Below are positions 1 to 8,658 of a stretch of DNA of 64,000 nt, in pieces; the stretch's first letter is position 1; each line of letters starts with the position of its first letter. Source of the stretch: Flavobacterium sp. CFS9 (lineage in GTDB: Bacteria > Bacteroidota > Bacteroidia > Flavobacteriales > Flavobacteriaceae); assembly GCF_041154745.1 (NCBI RefSeq), contig NZ_AP031573.1:1736001-1800000 (forward strand), in the 5' to 3' direction. Position numbers and translations under genes: made by a program. The notes below the pieces were generated by a model. That model saw only the letters and a program-made list of their open reading frames with translations. It did not search any database and was not told where the DNA came from.

Positions 1-302
1 CAACTGCGGGACGTATGGACGTTTATGTAGATGAATTTCAAAAACATGGAGGCAGTATGATCATGCTGGCCAAAGGAAACCGTACCAAACAGGTAACAGA
101 TGCCTGCCAGAAATATGGTGGATTCTATCTAGGCTCTATTGGAGGTCCTGCCGCTATTTTAGCACAAGACAACATCTTAAAAGTTGAAGTGGTAGATTTT
201 GAAGAATTAGGAATGGAAGCGGTTCGTAAAATTACCGTTAAAGATTTCCCGGCTTTTATCATTACAGATGATAAAGGGAATGATTTTTTTGAAAATCTTT
301 AA
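1..302 (+). CDS. Class I fumarate hydratase, C-terminal end (partial)
   Basis: This is the 3' end of a gene that enters from the left edge. The reading frame is open from base 3 and translates as TAGR followed by [13 protein letters not shown]. That is the C-terminal (beta) region of iron-sulfur class I fumarases, which interconvert fumarate and malate in the TCA cycle. The GSIGGPAA stretch and the ending with EELGMEA and the V-KDFPAF motif are typical of the family. The catalytic Fe-S half lies outside the window, so only the family can be called. A strong hairpin terminator follows 50 bases downstream. Confidence 0.88.
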   Translation, partial: TAGRMDVYVDEFQKHGGSMIMLAKGNRTKQVTDACQKYGGFYLGSIGGPAAILAQDNILKVEVVDFEELGMEAVRKITVKDFPAFIITDDKGNDFFENL

Positions 303-303
303 A

Positions 304-431
304 CTAAGGTTCTTAGATACTGAGGCACTAAGATTCTAAGTGTTTAAAATGATAAAAACCGCCTTAGGGCGGTTTTATTTTTTACTAACTATTACTCTTT
401 GCACCTCAGTACCTTAGAGCCTTAGTCCCTT
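304..431. repeat. Nested intergenic hairpin built from CTAAG/CTTAG words
   Basis: The left arm (304-340) contains repeated CTAAG and TTCTTAG words. The right arm (about 401-431) contains the complementary CTCAGTACCTTAGAGCCTTAG-like words. The fumarase terminator sits between them. The same word family recurs around 26.1 kb and 37.5 kb. Confidence 0.6.
355..382 (+). terminator. Rho-independent terminator after fumarase
   Basis: A perfect stem of AAAACCGCC and GGCGGTTTT with a short loop is followed by ATTTTT. It ends the fumarase transcript. The symmetric A/T flanks would also let it stop transcripts arriving from the PAS gene on the other strand. Confidence 0.85.
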
Positions 432-927
432 ATTCCAACTCTTCACTTTCGAAAGCAATAAAATGAGACAATTGCCCCTTTAAATTAAAAACGGGACGCG
501 CATTGATTTTACATTTATAGGTTCTGCCGTCTTTTCTATAGTTTTCAAGTGTTTTTTCGAAAGGAATTCGTTGCTGAATAGCTTCTTTAATTTCTTTAAG
601 TACAGTTTTTGAAGTCGCTGGTCCCTGAAACATTTTAGGAGTTTTACCCAAAACTTCTTCTTCCTTGTAACCTGTCATTTTTCTGATTCCATTTGAAGCA
701 AAAACTATTTTCAAGTCTAAATCGGTAACCAGGACTACTTCATTCTTCATTCGTTCTTCAATTTCCAGATTTTTAGCATCCCAGATAAACTGACTCGAAA
801 TTTTATTAACTTTTTTTACATCGGTAAGAATCGCTTTCAGCTCTTTTAAATGTTCACAATGAAAATCCCAAGCCATAATTGGGACTGAATTACGATGAGA
901 GACTTCTTCAAATTTGTTCGTTTTCAT
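430..927 (-). CDS. Single-domain LOV-like PAS protein
   Basis: A 165-residue soluble protein with one PAS domain (about residues 60-162) and no output domain. The motif order resembles flavin-binding LOV domains: ITGY-like MTGYKEEEVLGK, then FQGPATSK-VLKEI--AI, then ENYRKDGRTY. The LOV signature NCRFLQG, whose cysteine forms the photo-adduct, is here TPKMFQG, so the photoactive cysteine is absent. It is probably a sensory or protein-interaction module that lacks normal LOV photochemistry. Bound cofactor and partner are unknown. It starts at an ATG and stands alone, facing away from dinB. Confidence 0.75.
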   Translation of the reverse strand: MKTNKFEEVSHRNSVPIMAWDFHCEHLKELKAILTDVKKVNKISSQFIWDAKNLEIEERMKNEVVLVTDLDLKIVFASNGIRKMTGYKEEEVLGKTPKMFQGPATSKTVLKEIKEAIQQRIPFEKTLENYRKDGRTYKCKINARPVFNLKGQLSHFIAFESEELE

Positions 928-1026
928 TGCGAATGATTCAATATTAATGTGCCCTTTCTCTCAAAGGTAGAAAGAAAATTCATCACAAAAGAATAAATTA
1001 CAGGATTTAATTATTCCTTAATCCAA

Positions 1027-2109
1027 TTAGAAGGAAAATTTAAGCTGGACTACTACTGCCTTTTTTTCTTCTGTATTTAGATTGTTCAAGGAAATCCCCA
1101 ATAGCCGAACCGAATCTTTCATTCGTTCCTGATACAAAAGCTCCTCAACGGTCTCTAAAATCAAACTTTTATCGGAAATAAAGTATGGCAGCGTCTTACT
1201 GCGTGTTTGTTGCGTAAAATCACTGTATTTGATTTTAAGCGTCACGGTTTTGCCCGAGATATTATATTTCTTTAACCGCCTTTCTAAAGATGCCGCAATC
1301 TTTTCAAGCTGTTCGAGCATAAAAATTTCAGAGGATAAGTTGACATCGAAGGTGTGTTCCGCCGCAACTGATTTCGTTACACGAGACGCTTTTACTTCAC
1401 TATTATGAATTCCGCGAACCACATTGTAATAAAAAGCCCCCGATTTTCCGAAATGTTTCTCCAAAAACTCTACTTCTTTGCTCTTAAGATCAGCTCCTGT
1501 AAAAATTCCTAATTGATACATCTTTTCGGTGGTTACTTTTCCAACCCCATAAAACTTCCGAATGGGCAGTTCTTCCAAAAAGCTCAAAACCTCGTCCGGA
1601 TTAACCGTTTTCTGTCCGTTTGGTTTGTTAACATCCGAGGCAATTTTCGCCACAAACTTATTAATCGAAATTCCCGCAGAAGCCGTGAGTCCAACCTCAT
1701 TCAGAATTCGGAGTCTGATTTCCTGTGCGAGCAGACTGGCACTTGGATTCCCTTTCTTGTTTTGTGTCACATCAAGATAAGCTTCATCCAGCGAAAGAGG
1801 CTCCACCAGATCGGTATATTCATGAAATATTTTATGAATTTTATTTGAGATCTCTTTGTAACGGTCAAAACGCGGACGTACAAAAATAATTTCCGGACAA
1901 TATTTTTTGGCCAAAACACCACTTATGGCACTTCGTACCCCAAATTTTCGCGCTTCGTAACTTGCTGCCGAAACCACTCCTCTATTCTCCGATCCACCCA
2001 CAGCAACGGGTTTTCCGCGTAAAGCGGGATTATCCATCTGCTCTACCGAAGCATAAAAAGCATCCATATCAATGTGAATGATTTTTCGATATGTTGGGGT
2101 TTCAGACAT
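1027..2109 (-). CDS. dinB: DNA polymerase IV (Y-family, DinB)
   Basis: A 360-residue Y-family translesion polymerase. The catalytic HIDMDAFYASVEQ motif (Asp14, Asp16) and the SLDEAYLD motif near residue 108 supply the metal-binding acidic residues. The helix-hairpin-helix thumb segment (IRKFYGVGKVTTEKM) and the C-terminal little-finger region are present. The length is normal for DinB. It copies damaged or misaligned templates, generally with low fidelity. No LexA-type operator was recognised upstream. Confidence 0.95.
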   Translation of the reverse strand: MSETPTYRKIIHIDMDAFYASVEQMDNPALRGKPVAVGGSENRGVVSAASYEARKFGVRSAISGVLAKKYCPEIIFVRPRFDRYKEISNKIHKIFHEYTDLVEPLSLDEAYLDVTQNKKGNPSASLLAQEIRLRILNEVGLTASAGISINKFVAKIASDVNKPNGQKTVNPDEVLSFLEELPIRKFYGVGKVTTEKMYQLGIFTGADLKSKEVEFLEKHFGKSGAFYYNVVRGIHNSEVKASRVTKSVAAEHTFDVNLSSEIFMLEQLEKIAASLERRLKKYNISGKTVTLKIKYSDFTQQTRSKTLPYFISDKSLILETVEELLYQERMKDSVRLLGISLNNLNTEEKKAVVVQLKFSF

Positions 2110-2339
2110 ACTACAAATTTAAAGAGGAAAGACACAAAAAGCGTCGAAAATAATCATAAAAATATCCTCTCAAATCCTCCCTTAAAATTCATTCCAAATC
2201 TCAAATTCCAAATCCCAAACTTCACGTTTTACATTTCACATTTCACCTTTTACATATAGCTATTCGTAAAGATTCTTAAGTTAATAGTCTCAAACGAATC
2301 CTTTTCGTTATTTTTGTAATTCTACATTAAAGGATTAAA

Positions 2340-3074
2340 ATGCGAACATTTGTTATAGGCGACATACACGGCGGATTACTCGCGCTTGAACAAGTGATGA
2401 AAAAAGCCCAAGTTACCACACAAGATACTCTTATTTTTTTAGGCGATTATGTTGACGGATGGAGTCAGTCTCCACAAGTAATTGAATATTTAATGGACTT
2501 AAAGAGCAAACAGAACTGTATTTGCATTAGAGGAAATCACGACGAACTGCTTTTGTCCTGGTTTAAAAGCAAAACTGACGACGTTGACGAAACTTTATGG
2601 TTCAAACACGGTGGAGAAGCAACTGTTCTGGCCTATGAAAAACTCACTGCGGAAGAAAAACAGACACATATTGCTTTCCTCGAATCATTGGAAGATTATT
2701 ACCTTGACGATCAAAACCGTTTATTTGTTCATGCAGGTTTTACCAATCTGAACGGCATCAAATATGAATATTTTCCAAAATTATTCTATTGGGACAGAAC
2801 ACTCTGGGAGACGGCTCTTTCGCTAGATCCTAATTTAAAAGTCGGTGATGCACTTTATCCTAAGCGTTTTACGTTGTATAAAGAAATCTATATCGGACAT
2901 ACTCCTGTGACCCGAATTGGTGAAACAACTCCCGTACAAAAAGCGAATGTCTGGAACGTTGATACCGGTGCTGCTTTTAAGGGCCCGTTGACTATTTTGG
3001 ACGTCGATACGAAAGAATTCTGGCAGAGCGAACCGTTAAATGAACTGTATTCTTCTGAAAAAGGCAGGAATTAA
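2340..3074 (+). CDS. Calcineurin-like serine/threonine phosphatase
   Basis: A 244-residue cytoplasmic metallophosphoesterase of the bacterial PP1/PP2A-like type. All three metal-binding motifs are in order: GDIHG at residues 7-11, GDYVDG at 35-40 and GNHDE at 65-69. Later histidines (VHAGF, IGHTPVT) complete the dinuclear metal site. Known relatives dephosphorylate Ser/Thr or Tyr residues in proteins, or act on dinucleoside polyphosphates. The substrate cannot be read from the sequence. A TATTTTTG element at 2309-2316 fits a -7 promoter box, but no convincing -33 TTG was found. Confidence 0.85.
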   Translation: MRTFVIGDIHGGLLALEQVMKKAQVTTQDTLIFLGDYVDGWSQSPQVIEYLMDLKSKQNCICIRGNHDELLLSWFKSKTDDVDETLWFKHGGEATVLAYEKLTAEEKQTHIAFLESLEDYYLDDQNRLFVHAGFTNLNGIKYEYFPKLFYWDRTLWETALSLDPNLKVGDALYPKRFTLYKEIYIGHTPVTRIGETTPVQKANVWNVDTGAAFKGPLTILDVDTKEFWQSEPLNELYSSEKGRN

Positions 3075-3124
3075 CTCCTAAAAAGGCTATTTTTGCACTT
3101 TACAAATAATTAAAATTTATATTT

Positions 3125-3655
3125 ATGAAAAAGGTAATTACACTTTTGTTTTTAGTATCATTTGGATTCACACAAGCACAAGAGGCTTTTAAAGGTAAAG
3201 GAGATGTTAGAGTGAATGTTGGAGCTAACTTACAAGATGGTGGTTCCGGAATTCAGGGTTCTGTAGATTTTGGTCTTGGAGAAAATTTCTCTTTTGGCTT
3301 TGTAGCCAATTATCTATTAGGAGTAGACAACTTTAATGGTTTCTATCACAACAATCCAACTCCATACACGGATTTAAAACCGAAGTTTAGTGATCGTTTT
3401 GATGCTAAAGCCAGAATTAATGCTAACCTAAGCAGTGTTATTGGGGTTAAACAATTGGATGTTTACCCTGGTTTAAGTTTAGGACTGCGCAACTTTGGAG
3501 GTCATGTTGGCGGACGTTATTTCTTTACGGACGGATTTGGCGTTTTCACAGAAATTGGGTTTCCAATTGCAAAATATGGAAACAACAACGATGTATTTGA
3601 TCATTTAAACAATCAGGCAACTTTTAGTTTAGGAGCTTCATTTAATTTACAATAA
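3125..3655 (+). CDS. Small exported beta-rich envelope protein (DUF6646-like)
   Basis: A 176-residue protein with a clear signal peptide (MKKVITLLFLVSFGFTQAQ). The mature part is made of alternating glycine- and aromatic-rich strands (SVDFGLGENFSFGFVANYLL, FFTDGFGVFTEIGF) and ends in an aromatic-rich strand (FSLGASFNLQ). This pattern fits a small eight-stranded outer membrane barrel. It resembles proteins that Bacteroidota annotation lists as DUF6646, named here from memory. TATTTTTG at 3088-3095 is a plausible -7 box. Function unknown. Confidence 0.65.
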   Translation: MKKVITLLFLVSFGFTQAQEAFKGKGDVRVNVGANLQDGGSGIQGSVDFGLGENFSFGFVANYLLGVDNFNGFYHNNPTPYTDLKPKFSDRFDAKARINANLSSVIGVKQLDVYPGLSLGLRNFGGHVGGRYFFTDGFGVFTEIGFPIAKYGNNNDVFDHLNNQATFSLGASFNLQ

Positions 3656-3713
3656 ACTTAACGGATAAAGAAGTATTTCTTCTAAAATTGCCGGAGAGCA
3701 AGATTTATAAAAT

Positions 3714-3742
3714 CAAAAAACCGCCTAATTGGGCGGTTTTTG
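3714..3742. terminator. Bidirectional terminator
   Basis: A stem of AAAAACCGCC and GGGCGGTTTTT around TAATT lies between two converging genes. A-rich and T-rich flanks on both sides suit termination in either direction. Confidence 0.85.
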
Positions 3743-3745
3743 TTT

Positions 3746-4651
3746 TTATCTGCTTAGCAAAATACTCCAATGAGCCCCGCTATACACTTTATACTTTTCC
3801 GAGAAATTCCCCTGATTGACTGCGAGTGAGAAATTTAAAAGACTGTTGAAGTAACAAACATCAGTCCCTATTTCAGCCTCACCAAATGTATGGACTAATT
3901 TCAGTTTCCCTTGATATACTTTTTTAGTGTCATTAAAAATCTGAACTTTCACAATGTCTCCTGCTTTCAAATCTAAATTTTCGGCGGTCTTCTTATCAAT
4001 ATTGGTCCAGACGTTACCATACTGAATATCCAAAACGGGAATACCTCCTTTAATACTTCCATTTTCAAAAATCGGTTTCTGATAATCAATTTTCACAACT
4101 TCGTTAGGCAGCTTAGAACCCACTTCTTCAAATGTAATGGTTCTTGAGGCTAAACGTGCTCCGGTAAAAGCATATACATCGCGTCCATGAAAAGTATACG
4201 ATTCATTTGAATTTCGGCGGCGGTTTTTTACTTCATCTATTTCACGAATTTCCTGAATCCCCAGTTGTTCTGCAATTAATGTCAACGTTCCGTTATCAGG
4301 AGTTACAAAATAATGTCCTGATTTGGTAAGCAAAACCACAGAATGTCTTGCGGTTCCCACTCCAGGATCGCAAACAGATACAAATACAGTTCCTGCAGGA
4401 TAGTATTGTGCAGTTTGTGACAAACGGTAAGCGGCCTCCCAAATATTAAACGCCGGAATTTCGTGGGTCAGATCAAATATTTTCAAGTCTGTTGAAACTC
4501 CCATTGCCACACCTTTCATTGCAGATACTGCTCCGTCTTTCAACCCAAAATCAGATTGAAAAACCAGCACGTTATTCTGAGAAAAGCCACTAAAACTGAT
4601 GCCGTACAAAAAAAGGAATAGGTATAATTTCATCATGATTTTTTTTAGCAT
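3746..4651 (-). CDS. SAM hydroxide adenosyltransferase family protein (DUF62), exported
   Basis: A 301-residue member of the DUF62 family, whose characterised members use water or hydroxide to split S-adenosylmethionine into adenosine and methionine. Family motifs are present: QSDFGLKDGAV, the VCDPGVGT loop, TPDNGTL, and a C-terminal beta domain with an NVWTNI element. The N-terminus (KLYLFLFLYGISFSGFSQ) is a hydrophobic signal sequence, so the protein is probably exported. That is odd for an enzyme with a cytosolic substrate. Two in-frame ATGs (4636, 4633) are alternative starts that keep the signal. Confidence 0.82.
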   Translation of the reverse strand: MLKKIMMKLYLFLFLYGISFSGFSQNNVLVFQSDFGLKDGAVSAMKGVAMGVSTDLKIFDLTHEIPAFNIWEAAYRLSQTAQYYPAGTVFVSVCDPGVGTARHSVVLLTKSGHYFVTPDNGTLTLIAEQLGIQEIREIDEVKNRRRNSNESYTFHGRDVYAFTGARLASRTITFEEVGSKLPNEVVKIDYQKPIFENGSIKGGIPVLDIQYGNVWTNIDKKTAENLDLKAGDIVKVQIFNDTKKVYQGKLKLVHTFGEAEIGTDVCYFNSLLNFSLAVNQGNFSEKYKVYSGAHWSILLSR

Positions 4652-4719
4652 TACTGAACAAACAAACTTACAAAAAGCTGTCTAACCGTGACATACAAAA
4701 ATTACATCTGAGAACTCCA

Positions 4720-4748
4720 TAAAAAAGCCCCGCAATTTGCGGGGCTTT
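4720..4748 (-). terminator. Terminator of the M4 protease gene
   Basis: The stem AAAGCCCCGC / GCGGGGCTTT is followed by TTTTTT when read on the minus strand, 20 bases past the protease stop codon. Confidence 0.85.
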
Positions 4749-4767
4749 CTGTTTTAAAACTACAATT

Positions 4768-7536
4768 TTATTTTTTAGCGAATTTCTTAACGATTCTTTT
4801 GGTACCGTTATTTAGTTCGATAACATAAAGTCCTGTTTTTAAAGTTCTCACATCAATCGGATTTCCGGAAAGCTCACCAGAACTCACTTGCTGACCCAAT
4901 GTATTGGTGATTCTGAAAGTATATCCAGTATTATCTGCCAATGAAACATTCAATTCATCAGCAACCGGATTTGGATACAATGCAAATCTTGCCGTTTCAT
5001 TAGTTTCCGCTAATCCTGCTGCAATTTCCTGATTTACAATAGCTCCTGAAGCTGTAATATTGATCGAATAATCTTCTACTTGTCCATAAGAAAATGACTC
5101 ACAAGAAGTTGGTATTCCGTTGTATTTCATCGAAACTCTAAGTCTTGTTGTACCAAGTGTCGCTGTAGCCGGAATTGTAATGGTTCCAGTTGCTGTAGCC
5201 GCTGTAGAGGTTGCTTTTGTCCAAACTGTTTCACCAGCATCTGTAAAGTCTCCATCTTGGTTGTAATCGATAAAAACGGCATATCCTTCGCTGTAAATAG
5301 TAGAAGTCCAAACCGGAGTGATTGTTACCGTATAAGCTGTTCCTCTCGCAGCATTTGTCGAGATAGCGGTATAGTTTTCATAACCGGTTGTTCCTGTTGA
5401 AGTATTGTTGATGGTACCGAATACCACTTTTCCAATTCTCTCGTCTACAGTACTATTCCCCTGAGAGTTACAGTAGTTTAAAGATGCAGCTGTAGTCGTA
5501 ACACTTACAGCATTACTTGCTGCTGAAACATTTCCTGCCGCATCTTTAGCTTTTACACTAAAGCTATAGGTTGTCAACGCTGTCAAACCAGTTACTGTAT
5601 AATTGGTTGTCGTAGACGAACCTTTAAGAGTTGTTCCCTGGTAAATATCATATCCGGTAACTCCTACGTTATCTGTTGAAGCCGTCCATGTCAAATTAGT
5701 TGTAGAACCTGTTGTTCCGGAAGCAGCAAGATTTGTTGGAGCTGATGGTGCAACGGTATCGTTTGATCCTACATAAGCTGCCCCAACACCTACGGCATAA
5801 AATGCATTGGTGGTTGCAATAACTTCAGGTGAACCCGCACCATACAAATCAATAGCCGATTGTATTCCTGAAGTTCTTGCATTGGCAAAAGTAGAGTTTG
5901 CTGTTAAATACACGCTTTCCAGACGGTACGCGATTTTTGCTGCTTTATCAATGGTAATTCCGGTTACGTTATAGGCATTTCCAATATCGTTTGTCCCCGA
6001 TTTACCAACAGACAAAATGTAAAACCAATGGTTCAATACACCAGAGTTGGTATGAACACCGCAATAATCGTTACTGCTTGTTGGTGTACAATTTGGATTG
6101 ATCCAATAGGTTCCGCCATAAGTATCCGGCTGGCCTTCAGAATTTGGATCACTCATAGAACGTAAGGCAAGGTGTCCGGATCTTCTTTCGATATCTTCAC
6201 CTATTAACCACGGAGATTTTGTTGGTGCTGCGGCATATTCAATACAGGCTCCCCAAATATCAGAGAACGCTTCATTTAAAGCTCCGGATTCTTTTTGATA
6301 AGCCAGATTTGCTGTATAGGTACAAACAGCATGTCCTATTTCGTGTCCAGCAACATCAATTGCTGTTAAGATATCAAAATAAGTTCCGCTTCCGTCACCA
6401 TAAGTCATTACACTTCCATTCCAATAAGCATTGTCATAAGCATTGCTGTAATGTACGTAGCTTTTTATGATAGCACCGGCATTGTCAAAGCTGTTTCTAC
6501 CGTGTACTGTTGACCAGTAATCGTATGTTTTTTCAGCTCCCCAATGCGCATCCAAAGCTCCATTGTCTTTGTTCGCATTGTTATACTCAGCAGCGGTCCA
6601 GTTATTATCAGCATCTGTAAAATTTACGGCAGCGGTATAACTGGTTCCCTTTTTCATATTGTAGGTGTTGATTCCTAAACCTCTTGTGGCATCGGCAAGT
6701 ATATAGGACGCTCCGCTTAAGGTCGTTTGTATCACCTGCGTCCCGCTGTAACGTGTCGCGGCATTGGCTGCAACAAAAGCTTTTTTGGAATTTGTCTCCT
6801 CTTTTTGATTTACTGCTTTGGCAGTTTTTAGTTTATTTCCGTGGCTGTATTCACCAAGATGTTTTATGGTTGCGTTATAAAACAGGACTTTACCGGTTTC
6901 TGCATCGATATACAAATCACCGCGGCTTACCGGATTGGTGGCATAAATATCAAATTTATAAGCCAATCTCACCTTATCTGACTTTCTGGTTTCACCCTGC
7001 TCTTCCATGGCCGGCAATAAAACCAATTCGCCTTTTGGCTTCTCATAGTTCATTGCTGCAGCATCTTGCGGGTTTTCCCATAGGTATTGTTTGGCTCCTG
7101 TATAAGCAACCGCTCTGTCGAAAGCTGCTTTACTGGATAGTTTTGGAGTTGTTTTTACATTTTGAAGGGCATAAAACTCTCCGTTCATTGAAACTAATTT
7201 TCCGTCTTTGGAATGTAGGGTGTAATTGGCAAATTCTACTTTAATGCCTTGTTCGTACAATTGAAATTTTTCATGTGTAAAACCTTCTCTGTCAGATTCG
7301 ATCTTAATTTTCGAAAAGGATTGGTTGTCTTTCAAACCCAATTGTTCTCTAAAAACAGTGTTGTAATCTGTTCCTCTGTAAGTAGATTTATCACTAAAAG
7401 TGATTAAGCTTGGTTGTCCATTTTCTGATACATTTTTCTGACTTACCCGTTTATCTGTGTTTTGGGCAAATCCTGATACTGAAAATGTAAGAATAACAAC
7501 GGCTGATGCCATGCATTTTGGTAATTTTCTGTTCAT
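4768..7536 (-). CDS. M4 (thermolysin-like) metalloprotease with Fn3, GEVED and T9SS sorting domain
   Basis: A 922-residue secreted zinc protease. In order it has a signal peptide (residues 1-24), an inhibitory FTP/PepSY-type propeptide (to about 225), the M4 catalytic domain, a fibronectin type III domain (about 595-680), a GEVED domain (about 735-830, FIDYNQDGDF and YGQVEDYSI) and a type A T9SS sorting domain (about 850-922, YPNPV to VKKFAKK). The zinc site is HEIGH at residues 398-402, with the third ligand Glu422 in ESGALNEAFSD. The protein should leave through the type IX system and be released or anchored at the surface to digest external protein. Two identical palindromes lie upstream and may control it. 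Confidence 0.95.
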   Translation of the reverse strand: MNRKLPKCMASAVVILTFSVSGFAQNTDKRVSQKNVSENGQPSLITFSDKSTYRGTDYNTVFREQLGLKDNQSFSKIKIESDREGFTHEKFQLYEQGIKVEFANYTLHSKDGKLVSMNGEFYALQNVKTTPKLSSKAAFDRAVAYTGAKQYLWENPQDAAAMNYEKPKGELVLLPAMEEQGETRKSDKVRLAYKFDIYATNPVSRGDLYIDAETGKVLFYNATIKHLGEYSHGNKLKTAKAVNQKEETNSKKAFVAANAATRYSGTQVIQTTLSGASYILADATRGLGINTYNMKKGTSYTAAVNFTDADNNWTAAEYNNANKDNGALDAHWGAEKTYDYWSTVHGRNSFDNAGAIIKSYVHYSNAYDNAYWNGSVMTYGDGSGTYFDILTAIDVAGHEIGHAVCTYTANLAYQKESGALNEAFSDIWGACIEYAAAPTKSPWLIGEDIERRSGHLALRSMSDPNSEGQPDTYGGTYWINPNCTPTSSNDYCGVHTNSGVLNHWFYILSVGKSGTNDIGNAYNVTGITIDKAAKIAYRLESVYLTANSTFANARTSGIQSAIDLYGAGSPEVIATTNAFYAVGVGAAYVGSNDTVAPSAPTNLAASGTTGSTTNLTWTASTDNVGVTGYDIYQGTTLKGSSTTTNYTVTGLTALTTYSFSVKAKDAAGNVSAASNAVSVTTTAASLNYCNSQGNSTVDERIGKVVFGTINNTSTGTTGYENYTAISTNAARGTAYTVTITPVWTSTIYSEGYAVFIDYNQDGDFTDAGETVWTKATSTAATATGTITIPATATLGTTRLRVSMKYNGIPTSCESFSYGQVEDYSINITASGAIVNQEIAAGLAETNETARFALYPNPVADELNVSLADNTGYTFRITNTLGQQVSSGELSGNPIDVRTLKTGLYVIELNNGTKRIVKKFAKK

Positions 7537-7634
7537 AATAATGTGGTATTTAGTTTGGTTAAATGGATTACAAATAAAATATTAAACGTAAGTAAATACT
7601 TTATTTTAAGTTAAAAGTATTTCATTTCGGTTAA

Positions 7635-7666
7635 TTAATCGATTAAATTTGCCGTTAATCGATTAA
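7635..7666. promoter_or_regulatory. Two direct copies of the palindrome TTAATCGATTAA
   Basis: The 12-bp perfect palindrome occurs at 7635-7646 and again at 7655-7666, 20 bases apart start to start. That spacing is about two helical turns. They lie about 100-130 bases upstream of the M4 protease start and in a 366-base gene-free stretch (7537-7902) that is otherwise AT-rich with no ORF. The spacing suggests a cooperative operator. The regulator is unknown. Confidence 0.5.
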
Positions 7667-7840
7667 ATGCAACATTTTTTACTTTAAATTCACTTTTATT
7701 TAACAAACTATAATGATTTCACAAAAAACAGACCCAAAAAATGATTATTATACTGATAATTAATACATTAACTCATAAAAGTCAATAAATACAGGGCTTT
7801 TAGGAAAAACCAAACAAGGTCACTTCTCTTTAATTTTTTC

Positions 7841-7877
7841 CTACAAAAAAGGCCAGCCCTTTTAAAAGCTAGCCTTC
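7841..7877 (-). terminator. Terminator of the CoA-transferase operon
   Basis: Read on the minus strand, an imperfect hairpin (AAGGCTAGC...GCTGGCCTT) is followed by TTTTTT, 25 bases beyond the stop codon of the subunit B gene. Confidence 0.75.
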
Positions 7878-7902
7878 ATGCGAATTTGTCTTAATTACAG
7901 AA

Positions 7903-8559
7903 TTATCTTATATCCATTTCCGGAATTTCACCTTCAATGATCAAATCTGCTTCGGTTGATGCGATGATGTGTTCAACAGAAATTCCTGGTGCTCTTTCTA
8001 AGAGCTTAAAACCTTTATCGGTTACTTCGAGAACTGCAAGCTCGGTAACTACTTTTTTAACGCAGCCCACACCTGTTAAGGGTAAAGAGCATTTTTTCAG
8101 TATTTTCGATTCTCCTGCTTTATTAACGTGCATCATGGCAACGATAATGTTTTCGGCAGAAGCTACCAAATCCATCGCACCGCCCATTCCTTTTACCATC
8201 TTACCCGGAATTTTCCAATTGGCAATATCACCATTTTCAGAAACCTCCATAGCACCTAAAATAGTCAAATCTACTTTTTGGCTTCGGATCATTCCAAAAC
8301 TAAAAGCCGAATCAAAGAAACTGGCTCCCGGAAGTGTTGTAATGGTTTGCTTTCCGGCATTGATAATATCTGCATCTTCTTCTCCTGCAAAAGGAAAAGG
8401 TCCCATACCGAGAACACCGTTCTCACTTTGAAACTCCACAGCAATATCTTCTCTCACATAATTTGCTACCAGAGTTGGAATACCAATTCCAAGATTCACA
8501 AAATAGCGGTCTTTTACTTCTTTTGCAATACGTCTTGCAATATCTTCTTTTGTCAACAT
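7903..8559 (-). CDS. scoB: 3-oxoacid CoA-transferase, subunit B
   Basis: A 218-residue beta subunit of a family I CoA transferase. The catalytic SENG motif, with the glutamate (Glu46) that forms the CoA thioester, is followed by LGMGPFP. IGIPTLVANYV near the start and GGAMDLV are also typical. With subunit A just upstream it should move CoA between succinyl-CoA or acetyl-CoA and acetoacetate or a similar acid. Substrate choice cannot be fixed from sequence. About 100 bases separate it from the subunit A stop, filled by a repeat element. Confidence 0.92.
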   Translation of the reverse strand: MLTKEDIARRIAKEVKDRYFVNLGIGIPTLVANYVREDIAVEFQSENGVLGMGPFPFAGEEDADIINAGKQTITTLPGASFFDSAFSFGMIRSQKVDLTILGAMEVSENGDIANWKIPGKMVKGMGGAMDLVASAENIIVAMMHVNKAGESKILKKCSLPLTGVGCVKKVVTELAVLEVTDKGFKLLERAPGISVEHIIASTEADLIIEGEIPEMDIR

Positions 8560-8564
8560 AGTTC

Positions 8565-8658
8565 TAATGTGTCAATTTGGAAATTAGATAATTAGATAAT
8601 GCAAAATAGTCACACAATCCAAATAATCATCTAATTATCACATTTTCTAATTTTCTAA
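8565..8658. repeat. Nested hairpin built from AATTAGATAATT words
   Basis: The left arm (GGAAATTAGATAATTAGATAAT) and right arm (ATCTAATTATCACATTTTCTAATTTTCTAATTAT) are complementary word by word. They fill the gap between the two CoA-transferase genes. Structure seems preserved while no frame is open. Confidence 0.55.

Noticed and set aside
2074..2259. Short ORF upstream of the phosphatase gene
   Set aside because: It runs over the dinB start and a low-complexity tract (repeated TTTACATTTCACA words) and has no coding character.
6219..7244. Plus-strand ORFs of 83 and 186 residues opposite the M4 protease gene
   Set aside because: They are antisense shadows of a gene with full domain evidence and have unlikely amino acid composition.
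7937..8595. Plus-strand ORFs opposite the CoA transferase
   Set aside because: Shadows of subunit B, which has the SENG catalytic motif on the minus strand.
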